From: Deltaproteobacteria bacterium
GTDB taxonomy: Bacteria > Desulfobacterota > Desulfuromonadia > Desulfuromonadales > Geopsychrobacteraceae
DNA: 37,414 nucleotides
Assembly (NCBI GenBank): GCA_024276935.1
Contig: JAJRWH010000041.1
Span: 1 to 37,414 of the forward strand
Direction: 5' to 3'
Shown: positions 1 through 8,423 of the stretch, piece by piece
Layout: each line of letters begins with the position of its first letter
How positions within the stretch are numbered: position 1 is the stretch's first letter
Notes under the pieces: generated by a model
Told to the model about the DNA's origin: nothing
The model's database searches: none
What the model saw: the letters and a program-made list of their open reading frames with translations, nothing else
Program-made: the position numbers and the translations under genes

Positions 1-61
1 GTTTTTCTCTGTATTGCAGCCGAATAAGAGTATTTTGTAAATATTTTGACGAAACGAACGA

Positions 62-1525
62 CTAGCTTGTGTCTTCCACGCACCGCAGCTTCGGCTTGCG
101 TGCGGCCCGGGTTTCATCCAGCCTGCGAGTACGGGCGTTGATCGGAGCCTGATGGAGCAACTCCGGATTATTCTTTGCCTCTTCCGCAATTGCCAACAAG
201 GCCTCGCAAAACTCATCCATCTCCTGCTGGCTCTCGGTTTCGGTCGGTTCAATCATCAACGCGCCATGGACAACCAACGGGAAATAGATGGTCGGTGGAT
301 GAAAACCATAATCAAGCAGACGTTTGGCGACATCCAGCGTATGGCAATCATTTGGCAGGTCGGCATCACTGAAGATGACTTCATGCAATGAGCGTTGCTT
401 ATATGGCAGATGATAGCTGCCCTCAAGACGCGCACGAATATAGTTGGCATTGAGCACCGCCAACTCGGTCGTCTTTTTAAGACCCTCCGGCCCCATCGAC
501 AGAACATAGGCGTGGGCGCGGATCAGAATACCAAACTGACTGGCAAAGGCTCGCAGGCGACCGACAGATTGCGGACGATCGACATCAAGACGATAGGAAT
601 CTTCCTCTTTAACCACCACAGGAACGGGCAGAAACGGCTCAAGTTCGGCACTGACACCAACCGGCCCCGCACCAGGGCCACCACCGCCATGCGGGGTTGC
701 AAATGTTTTATGCAGATTAAAGTGCATGACATCGATCCCCAGGTCCCCCGGTCGGCAGATACCAAGCAGGGCGTTGAGGTTCGCACCATCGCAGTAGACC
801 AGACCGCCACGACTGTGGACCAGATCACAGATTTCGCGAATAGTTGACTCGAAAAGACCCAGGGTGTTGGGATTGGTGACCATCAGGGCCGCAACCTCAT
901 CATCCATTGCGGCGGCAACCGCGTCGACACTGAGGACACCATCAGAGGCAATCGGCACAACATCATAACCACAGAGGGCCGCCGTCGCCGGATTGGTCCC
1001 GTGAGCGGTATCAGGGATCAACACCTTGTGACGTTTGTTCCCCTGTGCCTGATGCCAGGCATGGATCATCAGCATTCCGGTAAATTCGCCGTGGGCTCCG
1101 GCTGATGGTTGCAGAGTCAGGGCAGGAAATCCCGAGATTTCACAAAGAGCCTGCTGCAATTCGTACATCAACTGCAGAGCTCCCTGCGCCAGGTGATCAG
1201 GAACCGCAGGATGCAGGTGGGCAAACCCGGGCAACCGTGCCAACTGCTCATTGATTTTGGGATTGTACTTCATCGTGCAACTACCCAGAGGGTAAAAGCC
1301 ACTGTCAACACCATAGTTCCAGGTCGAAAGACGGGTATAGTGACGGACCACATCGATCTCGGACAGTTCAGGAAAACCCTCTATTGAATCCCGTTGCAAC
1401 GCAGCGGCAGGCTCGACGGCCGGAACATCAAGAACAGGCAAATCATAGCCACAACGCCCTTCAACAGACCGTTCAAACAAGAGGCTTTCATCCAGAATCA
1501 GACCTTTGCTACTGATTGCACTCAT
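62..1525 (-). CDS. gcvPB: glycine dehydrogenase (decarboxylating) subunit 2
   Basis: This is the PLP-binding half of the two-subunit P protein of the glycine cleavage system. It decarboxylates glycine and passes the aminomethyl group to the lipoyl arm of GcvH in the cytoplasm. At 487 residues it is the usual length for the C-terminal-type subunit. The PLP lysine is visible as Lys273 in the motif NLHKTF, followed by the glycine-rich stretch HGGGGPGAGPVG. The ATG shares the four bases ATGA (1522-1525) with the gcvPA stop codon, so the two subunits are probably translationally coupled. It is the last gene of the folD/gcv run. The 61 bases beyond its stop show no clear terminator. Confidence 0.97.
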   Translation of the reverse strand: MSAISSKGLILDESLLFERSVEGRCGYDLPVLDVPAVEPAAALQRDSIEGFPELSEIDVVRHYTRLSTWNYGVDSGFYPLGSCTMKYNPKINEQLARLPGFAHLHPAVPDHLAQGALQLMYELQQALCEISGFPALTLQPSAGAHGEFTGMLMIHAWHQAQGNKRHKVLIPDTAHGTNPATAALCGYDVVPIASDGVLSVDAVAAAMDDEVAALMVTNPNTLGLFESTIREICDLVHSRGGLVYCDGANLNALLGICRPGDLGIDVMHFNLHKTFATPHGGGGPGAGPVGVSAELEPFLPVPVVVKEEDSYRLDVDRPQSVGRLRAFASQFGILIRAHAYVLSMGPEGLKKTTELAVLNANYIRARLEGSYHLPYKQRSLHEVIFSDADLPNDCHTLDVAKRLLDYGFHPPTIYFPLVVHGALMIEPTETESQQEMDEFCEALLAIAEEAKNNPELLHQAPINARTRRLDETRAARKPKLRCVEDTS

Positions 1526-2874
1526 GCCGCACCTCCTTGCAGCGCAGCAACAAGATTTTCAAGCTGCTTTCTGTCGTTCTGTTCGGTGACACAGATCAAC
1601 AAACCATTTTCAATTTCAGGGTAATCTTCGGCCAGATCGATTCCGGCAAGGATCTGTTGCTGCTCAAGTGAACGTAAAATTTCAGCGGCAGGTCGCGGAC
1701 AGCTGACAACAAACTCGTTGAAAACCGGAGCGGAATACGGCAACGAGTAGCCAGGCAGTGCGGCAATCTGTTCTTGCAGCCAGCTGACACGCGAATAATT
1801 GTCACGGGCCAGCTTTGGCAGGCCGTTTTTCCCCAACAGAGCCAGATAGATACTGACAACAACGGCACAAATCCCCTGATTGGAGCAGATATTCGACGTG
1901 GCCTTCTCACGGCGGATATGTTGTTCGCGTGTCGCGAGAGTCAACACATAGCCACAACGGCCCTCTGCATCAACGGTTTCGCCGACCAGACGGCCCGGTA
2001 GAGAGCGCATATCTTTTTGTTTAACTGCCATGAAACCGACGCCGGGGCCACCGTAGGAAAGAGGCAGACCGAAGCTTTGCCCTTCACCAACGACGATATC
2101 GGCACCCAGTTCACCGGGAGAGCGATAGAGCCCCAGGGCCAGAGGTTCGGCGACTGCTACCAGCATTCGGGCGCCGCAGGTGTGAGCCAGTTGGGCCAAA
2201 GTTTCAATATCTTCCACCGCACCAAGGTAGTTGGGATAACCCGTCACCAGCGCCGCGACATCCTGATCGAGCAATTTTTCAACCGCCTGACAATCGGTAC
2301 GCCCGTCTGCGGCCAGTGGAACCTCCACCAACTCAACCCCCAGATAACGGACATAGGTTTCCACCAGCTCGCGGTAACGTGGATGCAGACCCCGCGACAT
2401 CAACACCTTTGACCGTTTGCGTCCACAGCGTAACGCCATAAGGACAGCTTCGGCACAGGCTGAAGCACCATCATAGAGGGACGCATTGGCAACCTCCATC
2501 CCGGTCAACTGACAGATCAAGGTCTGAAACTCAAAGATGGCCTGCAAGGTGCCCTGACTGATCTCTGGTTGGTAGGGGGTGTAGGCGGTATAAAATTCAC
2601 TGCGACTGATCAGGTGGTCAATGGCTGCCGGTATATGGTGATCGTAATACCCGCCACCCAGAAAACGGCTCCAGTTGTCATCAACCCGATTTGCCGCCGC
2701 CAGTGCCTGGAAATGACGCTGCAAATCCGCTTCGGCAAGCGGATCTTCCAGATCAAGCCGACGATCCAGACGACAATCTTCAGGAATCCCGCTGAACAAT
2801 TCATCAATCTTCTCAACCCCGATCAGATCGAGCATTGAGCTGATTTCCTGATCGCTGTGTGGAAGGTAGCGCAT
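1522..2874 (-). CDS. gcvPA: glycine dehydrogenase (decarboxylating) subunit 1
   Basis: This is the N-terminal-type half of the split P protein, which forms a heterotetramer with GcvPB. At 450 residues it matches the family. It has the PLP-fold aminotransferase character (for example the segment around ASLYDGASACAEAV) but not the PLP lysine motif, which is in GcvPB. The ATG is at 2874 with an AAAGGG ribosome-binding site about 7 bases ahead. It lies 78 bp after gcvH, and that gap holds a strong intrinsic terminator ending only 28 bp before this start. Its expression therefore probably depends on read-through from gcvTH. Confidence 0.96.
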   Translation of the reverse strand: MRYLPHSDQEISSMLDLIGVEKIDELFSGIPEDCRLDRRLDLEDPLAEADLQRHFQALAAANRVDDNWSRFLGGGYYDHHIPAAIDHLISRSEFYTAYTPYQPEISQGTLQAIFEFQTLICQLTGMEVANASLYDGASACAEAVLMALRCGRKRSKVLMSRGLHPRYRELVETYVRYLGVELVEVPLAADGRTDCQAVEKLLDQDVAALVTGYPNYLGAVEDIETLAQLAHTCGARMLVAVAEPLALGLYRSPGELGADIVVGEGQSFGLPLSYGGPGVGFMAVKQKDMRSLPGRLVGETVDAEGRCGYVLTLATREQHIRREKATSNICSNQGICAVVVSIYLALLGKNGLPKLARDNYSRVSWLQEQIAALPGYSLPYSAPVFNEFVVSCPRPAAEILRSLEQQQILAGIDLAEDYPEIENGLLICVTEQNDRKQLENLVAALQGGAA

Positions 2875-2902
2875 AACAAACCCTTTGCAAGAGATACAAA
2901 TG

Positions 2903-2940
2903 AAAAAAGCCCGATGTCACACGTCCTGGCGACACCGGGC
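2903..2940 (-). terminator. intrinsic terminator inside the gcv operon (gcvH/gcvPA gap)
   Basis: Read on the minus strand, the arms GCCCGGTGTC and GACATCGGGC form a 10-bp stem with one G-U pair and a 12-nt loop. A run of six T follows immediately. It lies after the gcvH stop and before the gcvPA start, and the 28 bp left over do not leave room for a separate promoter. Confidence 0.85.
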
Positions 2941-2952
2941 AAAACTGATCCG

Positions 2953-3336
2953 TTATTCTTCTTCGATAAATGCCTGATAAGCGGCAGCATCCATCAAACC
3001 ATCGAGATCGGAAAGATCATCCGGCTTGACCCGAATCATCCAACCATCCTCGTAGGGAGAATTATTGACCGCTTCCGGTGCGTCGGGCAATTCGGCATTG
3101 ACCTCAATAATTTCACCTGAGAAAGGCGCATAAATATCGGAAACAGCCTTGACCGACTCAACCACGCCAAAGGCTTTGCCAACCTCAACCTTGTCACCAA
3201 CTTCCGGCAACTCGACAAAAACCACGTCGCCCAACTGGTCCTGAGCAAAATCACTGATCCCTATGCTGACCAGATCGCCTTCGACCAGGACCCACTCGTG
3301 CTCTTCGGTGTACTTGAGTTCTTCAGGAAAATCCAT
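2953..3336 (-). CDS. gcvH: glycine cleavage system H protein
   Basis: This is the lipoyl carrier that moves the aminomethyl group from the P protein to the T protein and returns to be reoxidised by dihydrolipoamide dehydrogenase. The lipoylated lysine is Lys63 in ESVKAVSD. The start [15 protein letters not shown] is chosen because GGAGGAG lies just ahead of it and it gives the family's usual 127 residues. An upstream in-frame ATG at 3348 (MEES) would itself encode that ribosome-binding site, so it is less likely. The gene follows gcvT by 29 bp and precedes a terminator. The lipoamide dehydrogenase (L protein) gene is not in the window. Confidence 0.96.
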   Translation of the reverse strand: MDFPEELKYTEEHEWVLVEGDLVSIGISDFAQDQLGDVVFVELPEVGDKVEVGKAFGVVESVKAVSDIYAPFSGEIIEVNAELPDAPEAVNNSPYEDGWMIRVKPDDLSDLDGLMDAAAYQAFIEEE

Positions 3337-3365
3337 GCTCTCCTCCATCTCAGGATTCAGGTAAA

Positions 3366-4448
3366 TCAAACAAAAGGAAGTTTAACTTTTTCGGCTGAAC
3401 GTTCACGTCCACGAATAACAATTGTCAAAGCGACATCTCCCGCAACTGCGGCCTTGTCGACCAGGGCCAGGGCAATCCCCTGACGCAGGCTGGGTGACAT
3501 GGTCCCACTGGTCACCACCCCGACATCCACCCCATTGGCCCGGACCGGATACTGTTCACGCGGCACCCCCGGCTGCGTCAGGCGCAAACCGATCAACTGA
3601 CGGACAATCCCGGCGGATTTGGCCTTGAGCAATGCTTCGCGACCACAGAAATCAGGTTTGTCCAGCTTGGTAATCCAGCCAAGGCGAGCCTCAAGTGGCA
3701 GGATTTCGGCACTGAGTTCATGGCCATAGAGCGCGTAGGCTTTTTCGAGTCTCAGGGTATCGCGGGCACCAAGCCCTACCGGAACCAGACCCTGGGGAGT
3801 CCCCTGGTCCATCAGTGACGTCCACAGAGATTCGGCATCCTGCGGCGCACAATAGAGCTCGAACCCGTCTTCTCCGGTATAACCGGTACGGGAAATCAAA
3901 ACATCCAGTCCAGCGACCTCGGACTCACAAAAATGGTAGACCTGCAACGACAACAGATCTGCCGGAGTCAGGCCACTTAAAATAGCGGCGGCCTTGGGCC
4001 CCTGCAAAGCCAGTTGGGCAAAATCTTCGCCACGATAGACCAACTGGTAATCGCCCTTGTGCTGGTTTGCAAGGTCCTGCAACCAGGCGAAATCTTTTTC
4101 GCGATTGGCCGCATTAACGCAAAGCATGAACTTTTCAGAGTGGAAACGATAGAGAGTGATATCGTCAACAATGCCACCATCGGGATAACAGATGGCGCTG
4201 TATTGAACCTGGCCATCAACCAGAGGCGTCAGATCATTGATGGTCGCATACTGCAAAAAGGCGAAGGCACCGGGCCCGGTCACTTCGATTTCTCCCATAT
4301 GAGAAACATCGAAAAGTCCCGCTGAACTTCTCACTGCCATGTGCTCGGCAATCACCCCGGAATACTGCACCGGCATATCCCAGCCGCCAAACTCGACCAT
4401 ACGTGCACCAAGCTCACGGTGGACCTGATTCAATATTGTCTTTTTCAA
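3366..4448 (-). CDS. gcvT: glycine cleavage system aminomethyltransferase (T protein)
   Basis: This enzyme transfers the methylene carbon from aminomethyl-GcvH to tetrahydrofolate, releasing ammonia and making 5,10-methylene-THF. The 360-residue product begins [20 protein letters not shown] and contains the family's [10 protein letters not shown] and FDVSHMGE motifs. The start codon is TTG at 4448, supported by GAGAGG five to six bases upstream and by the absence of an ATG before the conserved N-terminus. It is the first gene of the gcv run. FolD, the next gene upstream, acts on the methylene-THF this protein makes, which fits their adjacency. Confidence 0.95.
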   Translation of the reverse strand: MKKTILNQVHRELGARMVEFGGWDMPVQYSGVIAEHMAVRSSAGLFDVSHMGEIEVTGPGAFAFLQYATINDLTPLVDGQVQYSAICYPDGGIVDDITLYRFHSEKFMLCVNAANREKDFAWLQDLANQHKGDYQLVYRGEDFAQLALQGPKAAAILSGLTPADLLSLQVYHFCESEVAGLDVLISRTGYTGEDGFELYCAPQDAESLWTSLMDQGTPQGLVPVGLGARDTLRLEKAYALYGHELSAEILPLEARLGWITKLDKPDFCGREALLKAKSAGIVRQLIGLRLTQPGVPREQYPVRANGVDVGVVTSGTMSPSLRQGIALALVDKAAVAGDVALTIVIRGRERSAEKVKLPFV

Positions 4449-4529
4449 ACGATCCTCTCTTTCATCATCCTGTGAGAATACCGCAACAGGTCGACAGGAT
4501 ATCAGTCAATCCTCACCTGACCCAAGAGT

Positions 4530-4558
4530 TTTTTAAAGATTTAAAGCCCTGATGACAA
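4530..4558 (-). promoter_or_regulatory. candidate sigma70-type promoter for gcvTH
   Basis: On the minus strand TTGTCA (4553-4558) is followed after 17 bases by TAAAAA (4530-4535), in the 185-bp gap between folD and gcvT. I saw no glycine riboswitch core in this gap. The call rests on sequence match only. Confidence 0.35.
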
Positions 4559-4633
4559 TTAATTGGCCCGCAAAGCACAACCTGCCCTCTAACAGACTGT
4601 CTGAGGTGTCCCTGTCTGGTTCTGGCCTGTTTT

Positions 4634-5479
4634 TCAGGACCTGCGTTTGGCACTTTCCAGAGTATTGTAAAGCAGCATGGTGATCGTCATCGGTCCGACT
4701 CCACCGGGAACGGGTGTAATGGCAGCCGCATTTTGCTCTGCCGCAGTAAATTCAACATCGCCAACCAGTTTCTTCTCGCCAACGCGATTGACCCCAACAT
4801 CGATGACAACCGCCCCCTTTTTGATCCAGCTTCCCTTCACCATTTCCGGCACGCCCACGGCGGCAATAACCACATCGGCAGCAGCCACCTTAGCTGGTAG
4901 ATCGACCGTTCGGGAATGACAGATCGTCACCGTTGCATGAGCTGCCAGGCACATCAGGGCCACCGGTTTGCCCACAATATTCGAACGCCCGACGACAACG
5001 ACGTTTTTCCCTTTCAGATCAACCCCTGTCTCATCAAGCATCTTCATCACCCCATAGGGAGTGCAGGGTTGGAAAAGCGGATTTCCTGTCACCAGGCGGC
5101 CAACATTGTAGGGATGAAAACCATCAACATCCTTGGCAGGCGAAATGGTCTCCAACACCTTGCTTTCATCAATATGCTGAGGCAGGGGCAGCTGAACAAG
5201 AATCCCGTCGATCCGGGAATCGGCATTCAATTGCTCAATCAGTTCAAGCAGCTTTTCCTCACTGGTATCCGCCGCCAGTTTGTATTCATCCGAAAAAATA
5301 CCGCAATCAGCACACGCCTTTTCTTTCATCGAGACATAAACACGACTTGCTGGATCCTCACCAACCAGCACAACCGCCAAACCCGGAGTGATCCCCTTAG
5401 AAACCAGCTCAGCTGTTTCCTGTTTGATCTCATGTCGCATTTTTGCCGCAATTGCCTTACCATCAATAATTTCTGCCAC
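4634..5479 (-). CDS. folD: bifunctional methylenetetrahydrofolate dehydrogenase / methenyltetrahydrofolate cyclohydrolase
   Basis: This cytoplasmic enzyme interconverts methylene-, methenyl- and 10-formyl-THF using NADP+. The 281-residue length is typical. Visible motifs are the active-site Tyr48/Lys52 in [10 protein letters not shown], the Rossmann segment [15 protein letters not shown], and the C-terminal signature [12 protein letters not shown]. It lies upstream of gcvT on the same strand with a 185-bp gap. Together the genes link glycine breakdown to the folate one-carbon pool. A short CCTG/CAGG inverted repeat after the stop has no T-run, so co-transcription with gcv is possible. Confidence 0.97.
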   Translation of the reverse strand: MAEIIDGKAIAAKMRHEIKQETAELVSKGITPGLAVVLVGEDPASRVYVSMKEKACADCGIFSDEYKLAADTSEEKLLELIEQLNADSRIDGILVQLPLPQHIDESKVLETISPAKDVDGFHPYNVGRLVTGNPLFQPCTPYGVMKMLDETGVDLKGKNVVVVGRSNIVGKPVALMCLAAHATVTICHSRTVDLPAKVAAADVVIAAVGVPEMVKGSWIKKGAVVIDVGVNRVGEKKLVGDVEFTAAEQNAAAITPVPGGVGPMTITMLLYNTLESAKRRS

Positions 5480-5704
5480 CGCTGTCTCTCCCTCAGGTAA
5501 AATCTGTTCTCGGCCAACATGTCATTCAGCTATTTACCCAGCTCTGATCTTGAGCTGTAAACCACTTGGACCTCGCCATTGCGAGTGACGCTAAACGCTA
5601 TATGAAAGCACCGTGGATGTAAAGAACACCCGATCACTTTTGCCGACTCATCTTTTCAATGATAAATTTATAGGACTTAGGACTAACTCGAATATCAGGA
5701 TTTA

Positions 5705-6673
5705 ATGATGAAATGGCTGCTGACTGCATTGATTTTTTTTGCATTATACGTTTCTCCGGTCTTTGGCGAGAACCATTCTCTGGCTGCCGAACCGGAGAAT
5801 GAAACGACCGCACCACTTATCGACCGTCTCCATAGCAACTTCAAAACCCGACTTGATCGCTACGCAACCTATCTGGATAACTTTTTCGTCGACGAACGGG
5901 CCGATGAAGAGGCCGCAAATACCCAGATCCGTCTGATCTCTTCTTTTGATTTTGAAGAAAGCAAGAGTCTTGACTTTACGCCACGTATCAAGGCCCGTCT
6001 CAATTTGCCACAACTGAGACACAAGGCAAATCTGCTGATTGATACCGAAAGTGATGATACCAGCACTCTGACAGACCAGGAGCCTGGTTCACAGTCGACC
6101 GGAAGGCTCAGGGAGGAGACCAGTGTTGCCGTTCAGTTGGTTCAGAAAAGAACCACAGATTTTGGGCTGAGTCATCGTCTCGGCCTGGGAGTCCGTGACG
6201 GACAGCTGAATCCCAAAGTGAGAAGTCAGGCCCGCTTCACCTGGCAAACCTCTGAAAGAGACCTGCTCCGTTTCACGCAGGCCATTTTCTGGGAAGAGGT
6301 AGAAGGCTTCGGCGAGAAGTCACGTTTCGATTATGAGCATTTGCTGCATCAGCGTGCCCCTCACAAAAGCAGCCTGCTGCGGATCTCACTTCAGGGTCTT
6401 TTTTCTGAAGAGAGTGATGGCTATGAATGGTCTCTCCCCATCGAAATACTCAATGCCCTTTCGAACCAACGTGCCTATTCATACGGCGGCAGTCTCTCTG
6501 GTGAAACAGGAGCAAGTAGCGGGATTACAAACACCGCGATTTTTTTCCGTTATCGCCAGAGTATCTGGCGCAAGTGGCTCTTTTTTGATCTGACCCCTCG
6601 CCTTGAATGGCCCAAAATACATCGGCGCAACACGACGGCAATGATCAATTTTTCTTTTGAAATCCTTCTTTGA
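5705..6673 (+). CDS. exported protein, probable outer-membrane beta-barrel
   Basis: I do not recognise a named family. The 322-residue product starts with a clear Sec signal peptide (residues 1 to about 21, ending SPVFGE). The mature part has alternating polar and hydrophobic strands. The last 40 residues, with RKWLFFDLTPRLEWP and a final FSFEILL, look like terminal strands of an outer-membrane barrel of the kind seen in uncharacterised Gram-negative proteins. AGGA lies just before tandem ATG codons at 5705 and 5708. The gene stands alone, divergent from folD and convergent with fmdB. Its function is unknown; the barrel assignment is inference from strand pattern. Confidence 0.75.
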   Translation: MMKWLLTALIFFALYVSPVFGENHSLAAEPENETTAPLIDRLHSNFKTRLDRYATYLDNFFVDERADEEAANTQIRLISSFDFEESKSLDFTPRIKARLNLPQLRHKANLLIDTESDDTSTLTDQEPGSQSTGRLREETSVAVQLVQKRTTDFGLSHRLGLGVRDGQLNPKVRSQARFTWQTSERDLLRFTQAIFWEEVEGFGEKSRFDYEHLLHQRAPHKSSLLRISLQGLFSEESDGYEWSLPIEILNALSNQRAYSYGGSLSGETGASSGITNTAIFFRYRQSIWRKWLFFDLTPRLEWPKIHRRNTTAMINFSFEILL

Positions 6674-6684
6674 ATTTTCTGCAT

Positions 6685-6721
6685 AAAAAAGGCCCCGACA
6701 AGCAAACGCTGGCGGAGCCTT
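6685..6721 (-). terminator. intrinsic terminator after the fmdB-type gene
   Basis: On the minus strand the arms AAGGCTCCG and CGGGGCCTT (one U-G pair) are followed by a T-run within CCTTTTTTA. It ends the yggT-divIVA-DUF167-fmdB run. On the plus strand the same hairpin has a C-A mismatch and no T-run, so it probably does not end the gene at 5705. Confidence 0.8.
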
Positions 6722-6749
6722 ACAATACAAATTCGGGTCAGGATCAGAT

Positions 6750-6992
6750 TCAGCCGTTGGCGGCCTTGGGACAGGCAGCACAACCCGCAGAATCGCCCCC
6801 GGAACAGCTTGGTGCGTTGGTATAGCCCTGATCGTACCAACCCCCGCCTTTCAGGGAAAATCCAGCTCGCGAAATCAACTTTTCAACCTTGCCGCCACAC
6901 TCACGACAACTGCTCAGTGGTGCATCGGAAAACTTTTGGCGGGCTTCAAAGACAAGCCCACAGGCTTCACATTGATACTCATAGAGTGGCAT
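6750..6992 (-). CDS. FmdB-family zinc-ribbon protein
   Basis: This is a small (80-residue) putative regulatory protein. It opens with MPLYEYQCEACG, and the pairs CEAC and CREC would form a zinc ribbon (CxxC...CxxC). The C-terminal tail has further cysteines (SCSGGDSAGCAACP), which is common in the family. The start at 6992 has GGAGG eight bases upstream, so the longer reading from about 7010 is rejected. FmdB was named from the formamidase operon of Methylophilus; its molecular role is not settled. It is the last gene before a terminator. Confidence 0.9.
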   Translation of the reverse strand: MPLYEYQCEACGLVFEARQKFSDAPLSSCRECGGKVEKLISRAGFSLKGGGWYDQGYTNAPSCSGGDSAGCAACPKAANG

Positions 6993-7056
6993 TTTCAAAC
7001 CTCCGAACATGATTTTTTCTTCAGCGGCGCGATGTTAAGGCCGCATCAGAAAAAAG

Positions 7057-7362
7057 TCAAGAACCGGAAATTTCCTGGCGAAGATTTTTTTCAACCGTCT
7101 TCATATCCAGACCGTGAAGTAAAATCCGTTTTTGTCTCGCTTTGTCCCCCGCAATCAGCTCAACGTCGGATTTGGCCAATCTGAAATATTTGGCCAGAAA
7201 CTCCCGACAGCATTTGTTGGCCGCCCCTTCAACCGGTGGTGAAGTCAGCTTGATCTTAAGACAGTCACCGTGCAGGCCGACAATCTGATTACGACTGGAA
7301 CGAGGTTGTATGTACAGGCTTAAAACCGTCCCTTTGGGGTGTGAAGTTAAACAGGGGAGCAT
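7057..7362 (-). CDS. DUF167 (YggU) family protein
   Basis: The 101-residue product has the family's hallmarks: LYIQPRSSRNQIVG, then the KIKLTSPPVEGAANK signature, and a final GDKARQKRILLHG. YggU-like proteins are small conserved proteins of unknown function that commonly sit next to yggT and divIVA, as here. The ATG at 7362 shares one base with the divIVA stop (TGATG). A TTG just upstream is an alternative start that adds one residue. Confidence 0.9.
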   Translation of the reverse strand: MLPCLTSHPKGTVLSLYIQPRSSRNQIVGLHGDCLKIKLTSPPVEGAANKCCREFLAKYFRLAKSDVELIAGDKARQKRILLHGLDMKTVEKNLRQEISGS

Positions 7363-7883
7363 CAAAGCTCAGACTCCGGACCTTCCAGACTGAGTTGCGT
7401 TTCAAGCAAAGCCGCTGCATCCTCACTCTCGTCAATCGCCAGGGTTTCCATATCAAGCAGTTTCAGGTGACCATCGATCAGTGCGCGTAAACTGCACTCA
7501 AAAGAGATTTTCTGACGTTTGATTTCCTGAATTTCACGGATCAGCTGCAAACGTCTTTCTTCGGCACTGCGAACAATCTGTTCTCCCTGCAATCGGGCAT
7601 CGACCATGACCACGTCTGCTTCTTTGCGAGCGGTATTTTTCAACTCTTCGGTCACCTGCTGCGCGGTCATCAACGTCTGTTGCAGAGCCTGCTCACGATC
7701 CTTCATCTGGTCGAGAACTGTGCGGGTTCTAGCAAGAGTTTCTTTCAGTTCGTGGTTCTGCTTGTGAAGACGCTCCAGCTCATCGGCAACCATTTCAAGA
7801 AACTGATCGACAGAACTCGAATCATAGCCAAGCATACGGGTCTTGAACTGGTGCTGCTGAATCTCGATTGGGGTAATTTTCAT
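7362..7883 (-). CDS. DivIVA-domain protein
   Basis: This is a coiled-coil cell-pole or division-site scaffold candidate. The N-terminal DivIVA domain begins MKITPIEIQQHQF and contains GYDSSSVDQFL; residues 35 to about 125 are heptad-rich coiled coil. The 173-residue length fits the short Gram-negative members. The start at 7883 is preferred because the family begins with a hydrophobic-PxDI-type motif, and only a TTG lies further upstream. It starts 7 bp after the yggT stop. In Gram-positives DivIVA recruits division and envelope proteins; in delta-type bacteria the role is poorly known. Confidence 0.9.
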   Translation of the reverse strand: MKITPIEIQQHQFKTRMLGYDSSSVDQFLEMVADELERLHKQNHELKETLARTRTVLDQMKDREQALQQTLMTAQQVTEELKNTARKEADVVMVDARLQGEQIVRSAEERRLQLIREIQEIKRQKISFECSLRALIDGHLKLLDMETLAIDESEDAAALLETQLSLEGPESEL

Positions 7884-7890
7884 ACTTGAC

Positions 7891-8187
7891 TCACATCCCC
7901 GAGAATGAACGACCAAGACTGATCAGCATATTCACCAAAAAGCCCTGCAGAAGATAAAGCAGAAAGATCAGGATCATCGGCGTAAAATCAAGGCCACCGG
8001 TTGAAAAGGGTAACAATCTGCGCAGACGATAAAGAACCGGATCTGTCGCGTTATGTAAAAAACGAACGATCGGATTGTAGGGGTCGGGACTGACCCAACT
8101 GACCAGAGCTCTGGCAACAACGACAAAAATATAGAGGTTGAGAACCAGGTCAACCAGGCGAGCCAGGGCGATAAAAACGGAATCCAT
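7891..8187 (-). CDS. YggT-family integral membrane protein
   Basis: The 98-residue protein has two hydrophobic helices (residues about 5-30 and 68-93) around a conserved loop with WVSPDPYNPIVRFLHNATDPVLYRLRR broken by family positions; the central SPDPYNP and TDPVL elements are diagnostic. GGGAG lies nine bases before the ATG. It is the first gene of the run to fmdB. The YggT/DivIVA pairing is widespread and suggests a role in envelope or division organisation, which is inference. Confidence 0.9.
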   Translation of the reverse strand: MDSVFIALARLVDLVLNLYIFVVVARALVSWVSPDPYNPIVRFLHNATDPVLYRLRRLLPFSTGGLDFTPMILIFLLYLLQGFLVNMLISLGRSFSGM

Positions 8188-8354
8188 GTGACGACACTCC
8201 CAAAAAGTGAAAGTAACTGTAATCTCGTGAATTTATACTGACTTTTAAGGGTTTAGTCAATTCCCCGACCGGTTCAATCTGCCCGGGCCGGATCCAACCA
8301 ACTCTTTTCAACCTGTAGACAGGATCAAAAGAGACCGGAATTGATAGGATATTT

Positions 8355-8384
8355 TTGACTTTCGCCGTCAAAAAGGGCTAGGCT
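8355..8384 (+). promoter_or_regulatory. candidate promoter of the DAHP synthase-hgcAB operon
   Basis: TTGACT (8355-8360) and TAGGCT (8379-8384) are separated by 18 bases, 40 bp before the aroG start. A very similar pair (TTGACT, 18 bases, TAGCTT) lies before the TPP riboswitch. If real, it is the nearest promoter for hgcA as well. Confidence 0.4.
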
Positions 8385-8423
8385 GTGGAGGTTTTCTATC
8401 TAAATCAGTTGGAGTCATCACCA

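Noticed and set aside
395..847. Plus-strand frame of 150 codons over gcvPB
   Set aside because: It is a shadow of the glycine dehydrogenase gene in another frame.
4449..4633. Possible glycine riboswitch before gcvT
   Set aside because: I looked for the paired glycine aptamer core on the minus strand and did not find the conserved segments; only a promoter-like pair is supported.
4606..4640. Terminator after folD
   Set aside because: The CCTG/CAGG stem is only four pairs and has no T-run.
8150..8371. Minus-strand frame overlapping the yggT start
   Set aside because: It has no ribosome-binding site or recognisable domain and overlaps the yggT ribosome-binding site and N-terminus.
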